From: Chloroflexota bacterium
GTDB taxonomy: Bacteria; Chloroflexota; UBA6077; FW602-bin22
DNA: 42,507 bases
Direction: 5' to 3'
Assembly: GCA_016875715.1 (NCBI GenBank)
Contig: VGOZ01000025.1
Span: 1-42,507 of the forward strand
Shown here: positions 1 to 8,594 of the stretch, piece by piece
How positions within the stretch are numbered: position 1 is the first letter of the stretch
Layout: each line of letters opens with the position of its first letter
Translations under genes and position numbers: made by a program
Notes under the pieces: generated by a model
Seen by the model: only the letters and a program-made list of their open reading frames with translations
Told to the model about the DNA's origin: nothing
Databases searched by the model: none

Positions 1-1
1 G

Positions 2-1300
2 GCACCCGCGCCAACCAATACGGTTGCGGCCGCGGCGGCCGCCGCTCCAGCCGCTCCGAAGCCGGCGGCCGCGACACCCACGCTGCCGGACACGAAGCCT
101 GGAACCTTCAACGTCTGGTACTCCGCGAACTGGAACGTCGTCACGGACAAGGCGATCGGTGACGTGTTCGTGGAATGGGGTAAGACGCAAGGCATCAATG
201 TCGAATGGCAGTCCGTCCCCGGTGCTCCGGCGTTCCTGCAGAAGATCGCCGCGACGGTGGCCGCGGGCCAGCCGCCCGAGATCTGCAACGCCGACCGCAC
301 GTTCTGGTACGAGCGTGGCGAGATGCCGGCGGTGGATGGGCTGGTCGAGAAGTTCCGAACCCAGGCCGGCGGAATGTTTGATCTCGCTATTCAGTCCCAG
401 AAGGCGCGGGACGGCAAGTTGAATGGCGTTCCGTACGCGGTGGATTGCTGGCCGGTCCACTGGCGCGAGGACCTCATCAAGCCGGTCACCGGCGGACGGT
501 ACTTCAATAGCTGGGAAGAAGTCGTCGAGATCGGCAGCAAGATTCAACAGCCGCCGCGCAACTTCCTGATCGCCTTCGCGCTCGGTCACGAGGGCGATCA
601 CGTCAATAACATCGTCAACGTTCTGTGGGACTACGGTGGGCGCCTCAGCAACGAGGCGGGCGTGCCCGACATTCAGAACAAGGACAATGTCCCCGGCCTC
701 GAACTCATCAAGAAACTGTGGGACGCGAAACTGATCCCGCCGGAGACCTTCGCGCAGACGGTCACGTCCTGGAACAACGAGACGTACCAGAAGTCCCGCG
801 GCCTTATGGCGATCAACCCGGCGACGATCATGGGCTGGCTCCTCGTCAACGATAAAGAACTCGGCGAGAAGACAGGCCTCCAGCCGACGCCGAAGGGATC
901 GAAGGGCGCGTTCTCTGAGGGGAGCGGCATCGGCTTCAACTACTTCTCGAAGTCGAAGATGGTGGACAAGGCCCCCGCGGCGCTCGAGTACTTCCTCAAT
1001 CCGGCCCAACTGGAGAAGATCTCGAAGTCGGTCGAGGGGCGGTTCGTGCCGGTCTATCGCAACCACGCCGTCGGCGACTTCTGGGAGAAGTCGAAGTTCG
1101 CGGAGATGAAGCGCATCGCTGAGGTCGGGCGTATCCGCACGTGGCCGGCGCCGTCGCAGGGCTGGCTCTCCGAGGTCACCGACTCGAAGTACGTGCTCTC
1201 GGACATGATGAACAAGATCCTGAACCAGGGTATGGCCATCCCCGAGGCGCAGGCCTGGGCGCAGAAGGAGATGATGGACTCCTACACCAAGTTCAAGTAG
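2..1300 (+). CDS. ABC transporter extracellular solute-binding protein (family 1 type), 5' partial
   Basis: The open frame runs in from the left edge, so the N-terminus (probably a lipoprotein signal) is missing. An internal ATG at 164 is not the real start, because coding continues upstream through an Ala/Pro-rich linker followed by a FNVWYSANWN-like first beta strand. That linker is typical of lipoproteins tethered outside the membrane. The rest resembles the MalE/UgpB class of sugar-binding proteins: a Gly-rich segment near NGVPYAVDCWPVHWR and an aromatic-rich body. Two MalF/MalG-type permeases follow at 1371 and 2319 on the same strand, so the protein should deliver a sugar-like or polyol substrate to them. 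The substrate cannot be named from the sequence. No ATPase gene of this importer is in the window; a shared MsmK/UgpC-type ATPase is likely elsewhere. Confidence 0.88.
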   Translation, partial: APAPTNTVAAAAAAAPAAPKPAAATPTLPDTKPGTFNVWYSANWNVVTDKAIGDVFVEWGKTQGINVEWQSVPGAPAFLQKIAATVAAGQPPEICNADRTFWYERGEMPAVDGLVEKFRTQAGGMFDLAIQSQKARDGKLNGVPYAVDCWPVHWREDLIKPVTGGRYFNSWEEVVEIGSKIQQPPRNFLIAFALGHEGDHVNNIVNVLWDYGGRLSNEAGVPDIQNKDNVPGLELIKKLWDAKLIPPETFAQTVTSWNNETYQKSRGLMAINPATIMGWLLVNDKELGEKTGLQPTPKGSKGAFSEGSGIGFNYFSKSKMVDKAPAALEYFLNPAQLEKISKSVEGRFVPVYRNHAVGDFWEKSKFAEMKRIAEVGRIRTWPAPSQGWLSEVTDSKYVLSDMMNKILNQGMAIPEAQAWAQKEMMDSYTKFK

Positions 1301-1325
1301 AGCCCCGCCGCATCGACCAGCACGT

Positions 1326-1358
1326 CGCTCAGGCGTCCCGAAACCAGGCGCCTGAGCG
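1326..1358 (+). promoter_or_regulatory. Intergenic stem-loop between binding-protein and permease genes
   Basis: A perfect 10-bp inverted repeat (CGCTCAGGCG, 1326-1335, with its complement at 1349-1358) encloses a 13-nt loop, 25 nt after the binding-protein stop and just before the permease ribosome site AAGGGAG (1361-1367). There is no T tract. Such hairpins in importer operons commonly protect the upstream message or attenuate read-through, giving more binding protein than permease. That role is inferred. Confidence 0.6.
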
Positions 1359-1370
1359 AGAAGGGAGTCC

Positions 1371-2315
1371 GTGACCGTGGCGCAGTCCTCTGCGACCCAT
1401 ACCCCGACGATTCGGCGCGGTCTGGGCGCACGTCTCCGCGCCACGCTCGGCCCGGACTGGCTCCTTGCCTGGCCGATGGCCGCGCCAGTCGTACTCATCG
1501 TCCTGGCCCTGCTCGCCTACCCGTTCGTCGACGCGATCTTCCTGTCGTTCCAGGACCGGTTCATCGGCAAGGCGGAGGGAACCTGGATCGGGTTCGCGAA
1601 TTACGTGGACTTCTTCGCCAATCCGGAGAACCTGTTCCTGAAGGCGTCGCTCATCACGCTCCTCTACACAGGGGGCGCGATCGGCGGGAAGTTCGTCGTC
1701 GGCCTGGCGATGGCCTCCGTCCTCAATCAGGAGATCCCGTTGCGCAACGTCTGGCGGGCACTCATGTTCCTGCCCTGGGCGGTGCCGGCGGTCGTCTCTG
1801 CGTACGTATGGCGGTTCCTCTTCGACACAACGGGCCCGATCAATGGCCTCATCGCGGAGTTCCGCCTCGCCAACGATTACCTCTATTTCTTCAACGACGC
1901 GAAACTCGCGTTGCCGGCTCTGATCCTCGTCGCCATCTGGTCGGGCACACCCTTCTGGACGATGAACTTCCTGGCCGGGATGCAGGCAATCTCGCAGGAG
2001 TTGTATGAGGCCGCGGAGATCGATGGCGCGAGCACGTTCCAGCGCTTTCGGTTCATCACCGTGCCCAGTCTGCAACACGTCATTATGGTGACGGCGCTCC
2101 TCTCGACGATCTGGACGTCGGCGAATCTGACGCAGATCTTCGTGCTCACCGGCGGCGGACCGAGCTATGCGACCACCACGCTGCCGATGCTCGCGTACCT
2201 GACGGCGATCGCCGGCCGGCAGATGGGCGCAGGCGCGGCGATCTCGATGATGATGATGCCGGCGTACATCATCCTCGTCTACTTCCTCACCCGGCGTATG
2301 TTGCGGCAGGAGTGA
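1371..2315 (+). CDS. Sugar ABC transporter permease (MalF/UgpA type)
   Basis: This 314-residue integral membrane protein has about six hydrophobic segments, the first at roughly residues 31-52. It carries the EAA loop that docks on the ATPase (EAAEIDGAS, about residues 217-225), followed by a VPSL-type motif, which is the signature of the MalF/MalG permease family. The GTG start at 1371 is supported by AAGGGAG 3 nt upstream and the correct N-terminus length. It is the first of two permeases that should form a heterodimeric channel with the product at 2319. The two genes are separated by 3 nt, so translational coupling is likely. Confidence 0.92.
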   Translation: MTVAQSSATHTPTIRRGLGARLRATLGPDWLLAWPMAAPVVLIVLALLAYPFVDAIFLSFQDRFIGKAEGTWIGFANYVDFFANPENLFLKASLITLLYTGGAIGGKFVVGLAMASVLNQEIPLRNVWRALMFLPWAVPAVVSAYVWRFLFDTTGPINGLIAEFRLANDYLYFFNDAKLALPALILVAIWSGTPFWTMNFLAGMQAISQELYEAAEIDGASTFQRFRFITVPSLQHVIMVTALLSTIWTSANLTQIFVLTGGGPSYATTTLPMLAYLTAIAGRQMGAGAAISMMMMPAYIILVYFLTRRMLRQE

Positions 2316-2318
2316 TCG

Positions 2319-3224
2319 GTGGCCACAACGGCGGTTCGCATGCGGGCATCCGCGTCCTCGTCGCGGAGGACTCTCGGCCGTGGCTGGGTCATCGCCACCT
2401 ATGCCACCCTGGTGTTCTTCGTGCTCTGGACGGTCGTGCCCTTCATCTGGATGTTCCTCGCCTCGATCAAGACGAATAAGGAGATCTACCAGGATTTCAC
2501 CATTCTGCCGAAGGTAGTGTACTGGGGCCATTACGAGACACTGCTCTTCGGTGAGACCGCCGGTGGAGGTATGCGAGCCTCGGCGCGCTTCTCGGCGTGG
2601 CTCCGCAACAGCACCATCGTCGCGCTCGCGGTGACGACCCTGTCGATCGTTCTGGGCTCGTTTGGCGCATACGCCGTCACGCGGTTGCGATTCGCCGGCC
2701 GTGGCATCATGGCGCGGGGTTTGATCTTCACCTACCTCGTTCCCGGCTCACTGCTCTTCATCCCGCTTTTCCAGGTGGTCGCCACCCTCGATCTCGTCGA
2801 TACGCTGTCGGCGCTGCTCCTCGTGTACCCAAGCTTCACACTGCCCTTCTGCACGTGGATGCTCATGAGCTACTTCCGGTCGATTCCGGTCGAACTGGAA
2901 GAAGCCGCCCTGATCGATGGCTGCACCCGTCTGGGGGTGCTGTTCCGCATCACGATGCCTCTGTCGGCCCCGGCGATCGCGGTCGTCGCCCTGTTCTCCT
3001 TCACCCAGTCGTGGAACGAGTTCCTCTACGCGCTCGTGTTCACGAACTCGGTGACGACACGGACGGTGACCGTCGGACTGACGCAGATGCTCGGCGAGGA
3101 TGTCTTCTACTGGGGCCAGATGATGGGTGGCGCGATCATCGCCGCGCTTCCGCCGGTGATCATGTATTCGCTGGCGCAGCGACTGGTGATCCGGGGCCTC
3201 GTCGGTGGAGCCGTCAAGGGCTGA
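2319..3224 (+). CDS. Sugar ABC transporter permease (MalG/UgpE type)
   Basis: This 301-residue membrane protein is the second permease of the importer. It has an N-terminal transmembrane segment (about 26-48, ending VPFIWMFLASIKTN, the usual MalG-type start), further hydrophobic helices, and the ATPase-docking EAA motif (EAALIDGCTRLG, about 191-202). The QSWNEFLYAL motif near residue 228 is characteristic of MalG-like subunits. The GTG start lies 3 nt after the previous stop. It ends the plus-strand operon and converges on the DUF58 gene. No ATPase follows. Confidence 0.92.
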   Translation: MATTAVRMRASASSSRRTLGRGWVIATYATLVFFVLWTVVPFIWMFLASIKTNKEIYQDFTILPKVVYWGHYETLLFGETAGGGMRASARFSAWLRNSTIVALAVTTLSIVLGSFGAYAVTRLRFAGRGIMARGLIFTYLVPGSLLFIPLFQVVATLDLVDTLSALLLVYPSFTLPFCTWMLMSYFRSIPVELEEAALIDGCTRLGVLFRITMPLSAPAIAVVALFSFTQSWNEFLYALVFTNSVTTRTVTVGLTQMLGEDVFYWGQMMGGAIIAALPPVIMYSLAQRLVIRGLVGGAVKG

Positions 3225-3233
3225 ACCGGGTTC

Positions 3234-3271
3234 ACGGTCTCAGGTGAGTACGCCCCGCCGCCTGAGACCGT
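3234..3271. terminator. Inverted repeat between convergent genes (putative bidirectional terminator)
   Basis: A perfect 11-bp inverted repeat (arms 3234-3244 and 3261-3271, core CGGTCTCAGG) with a 16-nt loop covers the end of the convergent DUF58 gene and lies 10 nt after the permease stop. It has no U tract on either strand, so intrinsic termination is only plausible. Its position between two converging operons fits the role. Confidence 0.45.
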
Positions 3272-4112
3272 CGAACAGCAGATTCTCGAGCGGCTGGTCG
3301 GTGTTCGCCCGCGCGTAGCGCGCCCCGTGCTTGTGGCAGAAGCGCTCGATCGCGCCGATCCATGCTGCGAATCGGCGCGCGTAGGCGTCCAGCGTCAGCC
3401 GATCGACGTGCACCTCCACCGTCTTGCCGGACTCCCGATCGAGCAGGCGCAACTCCTCGCCACCCGCGGGAAATACCTCCTCGGGCGCAAGCAGATGCAC
3501 GATCGCCACCTGGTGATGGCCGCGTACGAGCTCCCGCAGCCCGGCCTCCCAGGTCGGCGTCATGAGGTCAGAAATCAGGATCATCACGCCCGGACGCGCG
3601 CCGACGCCATTGATGTAGGCCGCGAGTGCGCGCCCGAGGTCGCTCTCCCCACCCACGCTCCATCGATTGAGGCTCTGGAAGACATGTCCGGACTGCTCCC
3701 GTGCGGAGAGTGGGCCAATCGCCGCACCGGCAACGCGGTCGATAGGAACCACCACCACGCGGTCGAAGCCGGCGAGCGCGATGTGGCCCAGCAGGCCTGC
3801 GAGCGTACGAGCGGTATCGAACTTGCTGGGAGTGCCGAAGTCCATCGATCGCGAGACATCCACGAGGACGTGGACATCCATGCGGCTTTCATCCTCGAAC
3901 TGCTTGACGACAAGGTTCCCGCTTCGGCCGTAGACGTTCCAGTCGACCTGGCGTGGATCATCGCCCGGGACATACTCCCGGAAGTCTGCGAACTGAAGAG
4001 AGATCCCTCGGCGCCTGGTCCGGCGGACACCGTAACCGAGCGCGTGGCTCCGGTTCCGCGTCACGATCCGCAGCCGCTCGCACCGGCTCAGCAGTTCGGC
4101 GGCCGGCCTCAT
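3240..4112 (-). CDS. DUF58 domain protein (vWA-like fold)
   Basis: This 290-residue protein has the DUF58 core motif YVPGDDPRQVDWNVYGR (about residues 48-64) followed by a von Willebrand-A-like domain with a MIDAS-type DVSRS sequence (about 88-92) after strand VHVLVD. DUF58 proteins are nearly always encoded beside MoxR ATPases and are thought to be their partners or clients in envelope or cofactor-related assembly. Here the start ATG overlaps the MoxR stop by 4 nt (ATGA), indicating coupling. It is the last gene of a six-gene operon. No membrane segment is obvious. The biochemical function is unknown. Confidence 0.9.
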   Translation of the reverse strand: MRPAAELLSRCERLRIVTRNRSHALGYGVRRTRRRGISLQFADFREYVPGDDPRQVDWNVYGRSGNLVVKQFEDESRMDVHVLVDVSRSMDFGTPSKFDTARTLAGLLGHIALAGFDRVVVVPIDRVAGAAIGPLSAREQSGHVFQSLNRWSVGGESDLGRALAAYINGVGARPGVMILISDLMTPTWEAGLRELVRGHHQVAIVHLLAPEEVFPAGGEELRLLDRESGKTVEVHVDRLTLDAYARRFAAWIGAIERFCHKHGARYARANTDQPLENLLFDGLRRRGVLT

Positions 4113-5104
4113 GCCGCTTCCGGCGTCGCCGCGATTGCCGCATCGACGATGCGATCGGTCGTCATCCCCTCCGCCTCGCCTTCGTAACTCAGGATGATCC
4201 GGTGTCGCAGCGAGGGGTGAGCCACCGCTCGGATGTCCTCGAAGGCGACGTTGAAGCGACCTTCCATCAGCGCGCGGATCTTGCCGGCGAGGACCAGCGT
4301 CTGCACGCCGCGCGGGCTTGCGCCGTGGCGCACGAACTGCTTGACCTCGCGAGGTGAGGTCTCACCGCCGGGATGAGTGCTGAGCACGATCCGGGCCGCG
4401 TAACGCGTCACCGCGCGCGCGATTGGCACATCTCGTGCCATCGCGATGAGATCGGTCAACGCATCGCCGTCGGCGATCGCTTCGGGCAGGGCGGTGGCGC
4501 CGGTCGTCGTCCTCGTCGCGATCTCCACCAGATCGTCCTCGCCGGGGAACCCGACGTTCAGCTTGAAGAAGAATCGATCGAGTTGCGCCTCCGGGAGCGC
4601 GTATGTGCCCTCCATCTCGATGGGATTCTGTGTCGCGAGCACCATGAACGGTTCGGGCAGCGAATGCCGGGTCCGACCGATCGTGACCGCGCGCTCCTGC
4701 ATCGCCTCGAGGAGCGCTGATTGCGTCTTCGGCGTGGCGCGGTTGATCTCATCGGCCAGGATCAGGTTTGCAAACAGGGGCCCGGCTTGAAACCGGAACG
4801 AACGGGTACCCCCTTCATCGACGATGAGGTTCGTGCCCGTGATATCGGCCGGCATAAGGTCGGGCGTGAACTGGACGCGACTCCCCTCCAGTCGCAGCAC
4901 CTGCGCCAGCGTGCGGACCAGCAGCGTCTTGCCCAACCCCGGTACGCCCTCGAGCAACACGTGCCCGCCGGCCAGGACACTGATGAGGACCGCGCGCACG
5001 ATCTCGCGCTGACCCACGATCACCCGCCCGATCTCCCGCTCGATCCGCCGGGTCGTCTCGACCAGTGCCTCGGCCGGGGCAAAAAGACCACCCGTCGCGA
5101 CCAT
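4109..5104 (-). CDS. MoxR-family AAA+ ATPase
   Basis: This 331-residue ATPase has Walker A GVPGLGKT (about residues 55-62), Walker B ILADEINRA (about 114-122), and the MoxR-typical sensor-1 region VLATQNPIEMEGTYALPEAQLDRF. Length and motif order match the MoxR subfamily, which acts as chaperone-like remodelling enzymes with vWA/DUF58 partners. The ATG start has an AGGAGG site 9 nt upstream. The partner DUF58 gene overlaps its stop. The operon context (ABC pair plus large exported protein) suggests remodelling of an envelope complex; that is inference. Confidence 0.95.
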   Translation of the reverse strand: MVATGGLFAPAEALVETTRRIEREIGRVIVGQREIVRAVLISVLAGGHVLLEGVPGLGKTLLVRTLAQVLRLEGSRVQFTPDLMPADITGTNLIVDEGGTRSFRFQAGPLFANLILADEINRATPKTQSALLEAMQERAVTIGRTRHSLPEPFMVLATQNPIEMEGTYALPEAQLDRFFFKLNVGFPGEDDLVEIATRTTTGATALPEAIADGDALTDLIAMARDVPIARAVTRYAARIVLSTHPGGETSPREVKQFVRHGASPRGVQTLVLAGKIRALMEGRFNVAFEDIRAVAHPSLRHRIILSYEGEAEGMTTDRIVDAAIAATPEAA

Positions 5105-5140
5105 GTCTGAGGACCTCCTGAGTGGCGGCGCGGACCGACG

Positions 5141-6715
5141 TCAGCCCACGCCGGGCGGCTGAAGGGATGAGAAGTACTGACGCACGAGTTCCTTCAAGCC
5201 GAGTGGCACGTACCGATCCTGCATCGCGCGAGTCGCCCGCTCGTAATAGGTGGGCAGTACCGATCGGTAGTCGACGGTCACGGTGCCCTCTTCAGCACTG
5301 GGATCCTGAACGCCGCCTTCGGAGAAGGAAGGTCGATCGAAATCCCCACCCGGAACCTCGACCTGATTCGCCTGCGTCATCGCCGGATCGTAGCGGGACA
5401 TCGAGTTGCTGGCGATTCCCGTACCCGCGCCGGCTCCGGCCTGCTCGCCGTCAGCATCCTCTCTGCCTGAACCCGACTGACCGCCGCTACCCGGTTGGCC
5501 GGCCACCCGCTCCGACGCCCCGGCCGCACTGGAAGACGGCGCCTTGCTGTCCATCCCACCGGATCCGATCGTAGAGCGACTGCTCTGCAGTTGGCTCATC
5601 GCACGTTCGAGCGTCTCCTGCCGCCGGCTCTCGGCGCCGACGCGGCTCAGCTCCTGGCTCGCGCTATGGGTCGAGGACGGATCCCCCAAGCGCGCTCGTT
5701 CGGCGGCAGCGCGCAGCGCCTGCGCCAGGGACTCGTCGTGCCGCGCCGTCGCGGCGCCCGCCAGCCGCAGCGCCTCACTGATGGCATCCCGCTCGCCCCC
5801 ACTCGCCTGGGCGGCACGAGAGCCAAGTTGTGCCAGTTCGTGGGCCGCGCGGGCGTAGTCGCGACGGTCGAGCGCGTGGGCCACCGGGCGGGTCACCGCC
5901 TCACGATCGAACACGTCGGCCATACGGGAGAGCGCGGCTGCGGCGTCGAAAGCCCGGGCGCTGCGCATCTCGGTCAGGGAACGCTCCGCCTCGGCAACCC
6001 GCGCCATCGCTCGCTCCGGCACCATCTCCTGGTTGCGAAGCGCCTCCGCGGTCTGACGGAGGATCGCGGCCATCTCGGCGGCACCGGTTGACGCGAGCAG
6101 AGGGTCCGCCTCCACTTCATCGGCGAGCGCCTCGATGCGCTCGGCCTCGCCGAGCGCTATCTGCCGCAGACGCTCGGTATCGGCGGTCGGCGGAGGCGCG
6201 ACGAGCGCCTGCATGCCGACGACGATTGCTGCCGCGACTAGAGCGACGAGCGTGACCCGCACCGGAACGCGCGGCCGGAAGGCATCGAGGGGTTGGGTCC
6301 GCCGAAGGACGGTCAGTGCGTCTAGGCGCAGTGCACGGGCGAGATCATCATCGCGATCCAACGTCTCCAGTGCCGTCTGGGCGCGCTCCCGCAGGCCTGA
6401 CCGGCGATCGACCTCCCGGGCCAGCCAGGGCAGCGGCAGCGGACGAACCATCGCCGCGACGAGTGCCACCACGGCGCCGCCGCCCGGAAGCAGCACCAGG
6501 GCCTCCGCCGGCAACACGGGGAGAACCCGCGTCCGGACCAGCAGGAGCATCAGACAGTCGATCACGAGGCCGACTGCAATCGACACGGTCATCCAGTCAA
6601 CGGCCAGGGCTATCCTCGCGCCGTGGGAAAGTTCGATCAGAGCCTCGCCGAGGGCTCGTCCACCGCCGATCTGGCGCATGCGCCGAGTCGCGGAAGACGC
6701 TGCCGCCACGCTCAC
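5141..6715 (-). CDS. Helical membrane protein of a MoxR/DUF58 operon
   Basis: I do not recognise a named family with certainty. The 524 residues begin with two hydrophobic segments (about 37-58 and 66-88) and a third near 150-170, an arrangement reminiscent of DUF4175-like proteins. Residues about 175-345 are rich in Ala, Glu and Arg and predicted to be long helices or coiled coil (for example LGEAERIEALADEVE). A Gly/Ser/Gln-rich low-complexity linker follows (about 365-430), then a conserved-looking C-terminal block around DYRSVLPTYYERATRAM. The GTG start overlaps the permease stop by 4 nt, and MoxR follows after 36 nt. It may be a membrane scaffold or substrate for the MoxR-DUF58 pair. Confidence 0.8.
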   Translation of the reverse strand: MSVAAASSATRRMRQIGGGRALGEALIELSHGARIALAVDWMTVSIAVGLVIDCLMLLLVRTRVLPVLPAEALVLLPGGGAVVALVAAMVRPLPLPWLAREVDRRSGLRERAQTALETLDRDDDLARALRLDALTVLRRTQPLDAFRPRVPVRVTLVALVAAAIVVGMQALVAPPPTADTERLRQIALGEAERIEALADEVEADPLLASTGAAEMAAILRQTAEALRNQEMVPERAMARVAEAERSLTEMRSARAFDAAAALSRMADVFDREAVTRPVAHALDRRDYARAAHELAQLGSRAAQASGGERDAISEALRLAGAATARHDESLAQALRAAAERARLGDPSSTHSASQELSRVGAESRRQETLERAMSQLQSSRSTIGSGGMDSKAPSSSAAGASERVAGQPGSGGQSGSGREDADGEQAGAGAGTGIASNSMSRYDPAMTQANQVEVPGGDFDRPSFSEGGVQDPSAEEGTVTVDYRSVLPTYYERATRAMQDRYVPLGLKELVRQYFSSLQPPGVG

Positions 6716-7644
6716 GTCCGACTTCCCGCGCCGGCGAGATGGCTCACCTTACCGGCGTGATAGGGATCTATCGCCATACCCGCCAGCGGCAACAGCGCGA
6801 ACGCCAGGAGCGCGAACCCCGCGGCCGCTACCCCTGGCAACGGCGCGCTCCAGATCGTGTCACCCACGGTCCAGCTGATGTGCAATGGCAGTGTGAGCGT
6901 GGCACCGGGCAAGCGCTCCGCGATCGCTGTCGCGTGCTCGCCGTTCGCGAGGAGGAGAGCCAGGAGCGGACTCATCGCAACGAGCGCGGCGCTGGCTCCA
7001 CGCCCGATCACCAGCGCCACCACGAACCCAAGCGTACTCCCGAGGAGGAGAATGGCGCCCAGCGCGACGCCGAACGCCGCCGGCAGCACGTCGCCACGAC
7101 CGCAGGCCGCGACGGTGAGGCCCAGCGCGGTCATCAGCAGCGTCCACCCGACCAGGATGAGTGCCGACAGGACCACCACGCGAGACGGGACCCCGCCGAA
7201 GATCCAGACGAGCGCGAAGATGGGTGTGCCCGACGCGAGCACCAGGAGACTCTGCGCGGTCGCCGCGACGAGTTTGCCGAGCGCGATCCCGAGCGGCCGG
7301 ATTCCGCTCCCGAGCAGGTCGTCGAGCGAGCCGACTCGGCGTTCGTAGGAGATCGATCGCGCGCCAATCACCGGGGCATAGAGCGTGGCGACGGCGCAGA
7401 GGTAGAGGCTGAGCACGCCGAAGAGGGTCGGCCCGCGCCAGGCCACGAGCGTCGATACGATGCCATCCGGGGTTGGCGCGGTGGTGGCGCCGATGCCGGG
7501 CGCGACCCACGGGGAGATCGACCCGGAGAGAGCGACGACCGCGGCGGCGACTCCGGCCAGGAGCGCCGTGTTGAGAAACAGCACTGCGTAGGGAGCGCCG
7601 CGGCGCAAGCCAATGAGTAACTCCCGCGAGACGATGGCGATCAT
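6712..7644 (-). CDS. ABC-2 type transporter permease
   Basis: This 310-residue protein has about six hydrophobic helices: one at about 19-42, a pair around 75-95, a group at about 130-215 and a C-terminal segment around 270-290. It has the loop GARSISYERRVGSLDDLLGSG that is typical of ABC-2/ABC exporter permeases of the GldF/NatB class (R-x-x-G-x-x-x-x-L-L). It overlaps the upstream ATPase gene by 4 nt and the downstream gene by 4 nt, so production is probably coupled. It would pair with the ATPase at 7641, which has lost catalytic residues, so transport may be lost or altered. Confidence 0.85.
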   Translation of the reverse strand: MIAIVSRELLIGLRRGAPYAVLFLNTALLAGVAAAVVALSGSISPWVAPGIGATTAPTPDGIVSTLVAWRGPTLFGVLSLYLCAVATLYAPVIGARSISYERRVGSLDDLLGSGIRPLGIALGKLVAATAQSLLVLASGTPIFALVWIFGGVPSRVVVLSALILVGWTLLMTALGLTVAACGRGDVLPAAFGVALGAILLLGSTLGFVVALVIGRGASAALVAMSPLLALLLANGEHATAIAERLPGATLTLPLHISWTVGDTIWSAPLPGVAAAGFALLAFALLPLAGMAIDPYHAGKVSHLAGAGSRT

Positions 7645-8582
7645 GCGGACTGTGCCAGCCGGGTCAGATCGATATCGGCCTGGCCTGCATCGAACCCGAA
7701 CTCGAGGATCGCGAATCCGCCGGCGACGAGATCCGCCAGGAGCGCCGCCTGGACTGCGGTCCCACCATCGATCCAGATGAGAAGTACGTGGTCGTCGACA
7801 ATGCGGGTCGCGGTGACGCCGGGGCGTGCACCCAGGAAGCGCGCCAATCGCCCGGTGTCTTCCGCCAGCACGATGCGCAGGGGCAAGCCGCTCGTTGCGA
7901 GCAGATTCGCCGGCGCATCCTCGTAGACGATCCTCCCCCGGTCGAGAAAAGCGACGAGATCGCAGAGTCCGGCGACCTCCGCGACCGACGTCGCGGTCAG
8001 GAGAATCGTCTTCCCCAGCAGGCGCAGTTCGCGCAGGATCGCCGTGACCTCGCTGCGCGTCGCCGGATCGAGCAGTTCGAATGGCGCATCCAGCAGGATG
8101 ATGGCGGGATCGTGAACCAGCGCCCGGGCCAGCGACAGCCGTCGCGCATCGCCAGCGGAGAGTCCGCCGATCGGCCGATGACGCTGATCTTCCAGATCGA
8201 CCAGCTGCAAGAGGGTATCGATCGTGTCGTTCAGACCGACCGAAACACCGCGTAGGCGCGCCATGACGGTCAGTTCCTCGACGACCGTGAAGGCAGGAAT
8301 CCCGGTGAGGGGACCCGCGAACCCGATCTGACGCCGCGCGGCCCGTGGGTCGCGATAGGTGTCAATGCCCGCGAGGAAGACGGAACCGCGACTGGGTCGC
8401 TCCCGGATGCTCAGGATGCGCATGAGAGTCGATTTCCCGCTGCGGTTCGCGCCGACCACGCCATAGATCTCACCGGTGGAGACCGTCAGGTTGATCCCCT
8501 CGAGGGCACGCGCCGCGCCGTAATCGCGCCCGAGGTCGCGTGTCTCGATCGCGGGTGCGACCGGGATGGGATTGTCCGTCAC
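7641..8582 (-). CDS. Degenerate ABC transporter ATP-binding protein
   Basis: The 313-residue protein has the fold order of an ABC-2 exporter ATPase. The P-loop GANRSGKST (44-52) retains Lys and Ser/Thr, so nucleotide binding is likely. However, the Q-loop region IGFAGP (86-91) has no Gln, the signature is LSAGD (141-145), Walker B is IILLDA (161-166) with Ala in place of the catalytic Glu, and the H-loop position is Thr198 (LLTATS) rather than His. In known ABC ATPases the Glu and His are needed for hydrolysis. A distinct C-terminal domain of about 90 residues follows. It may act as a nucleotide-gated switch or a regulatory half rather than a pump motor. It is in an operon with the permease at 6712. 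Confidence 0.88.
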   Translation of the reverse strand: MTDNPIPVAPAIETRDLGRDYGAARALEGINLTVSTGEIYGVVGANRSGKSTLMRILSIRERPSRGSVFLAGIDTYRDPRAARRQIGFAGPLTGIPAFTVVEELTVMARLRGVSVGLNDTIDTLLQLVDLEDQRHRPIGGLSAGDARRLSLARALVHDPAIILLDAPFELLDPATRSEVTAILRELRLLGKTILLTATSVAEVAGLCDLVAFLDRGRIVYEDAPANLLATSGLPLRIVLAEDTGRLARFLGARPGVTATRIVDDHVLLIWIDGGTAVQAALLADLVAGGFAILEFGFDAGQADIDLTRLAQSA

Positions 8583-8594
8583 CGCACTCGGGCG

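Noticed and set aside
1329-2531. 400-residue minus-strand open frame opposite the first permease
   Set aside because: Composition is Arg/Asp/His rich with no family motifs. It mirrors the codons of the strong plus-strand permease; typical antisense open frame in GC-rich DNA.
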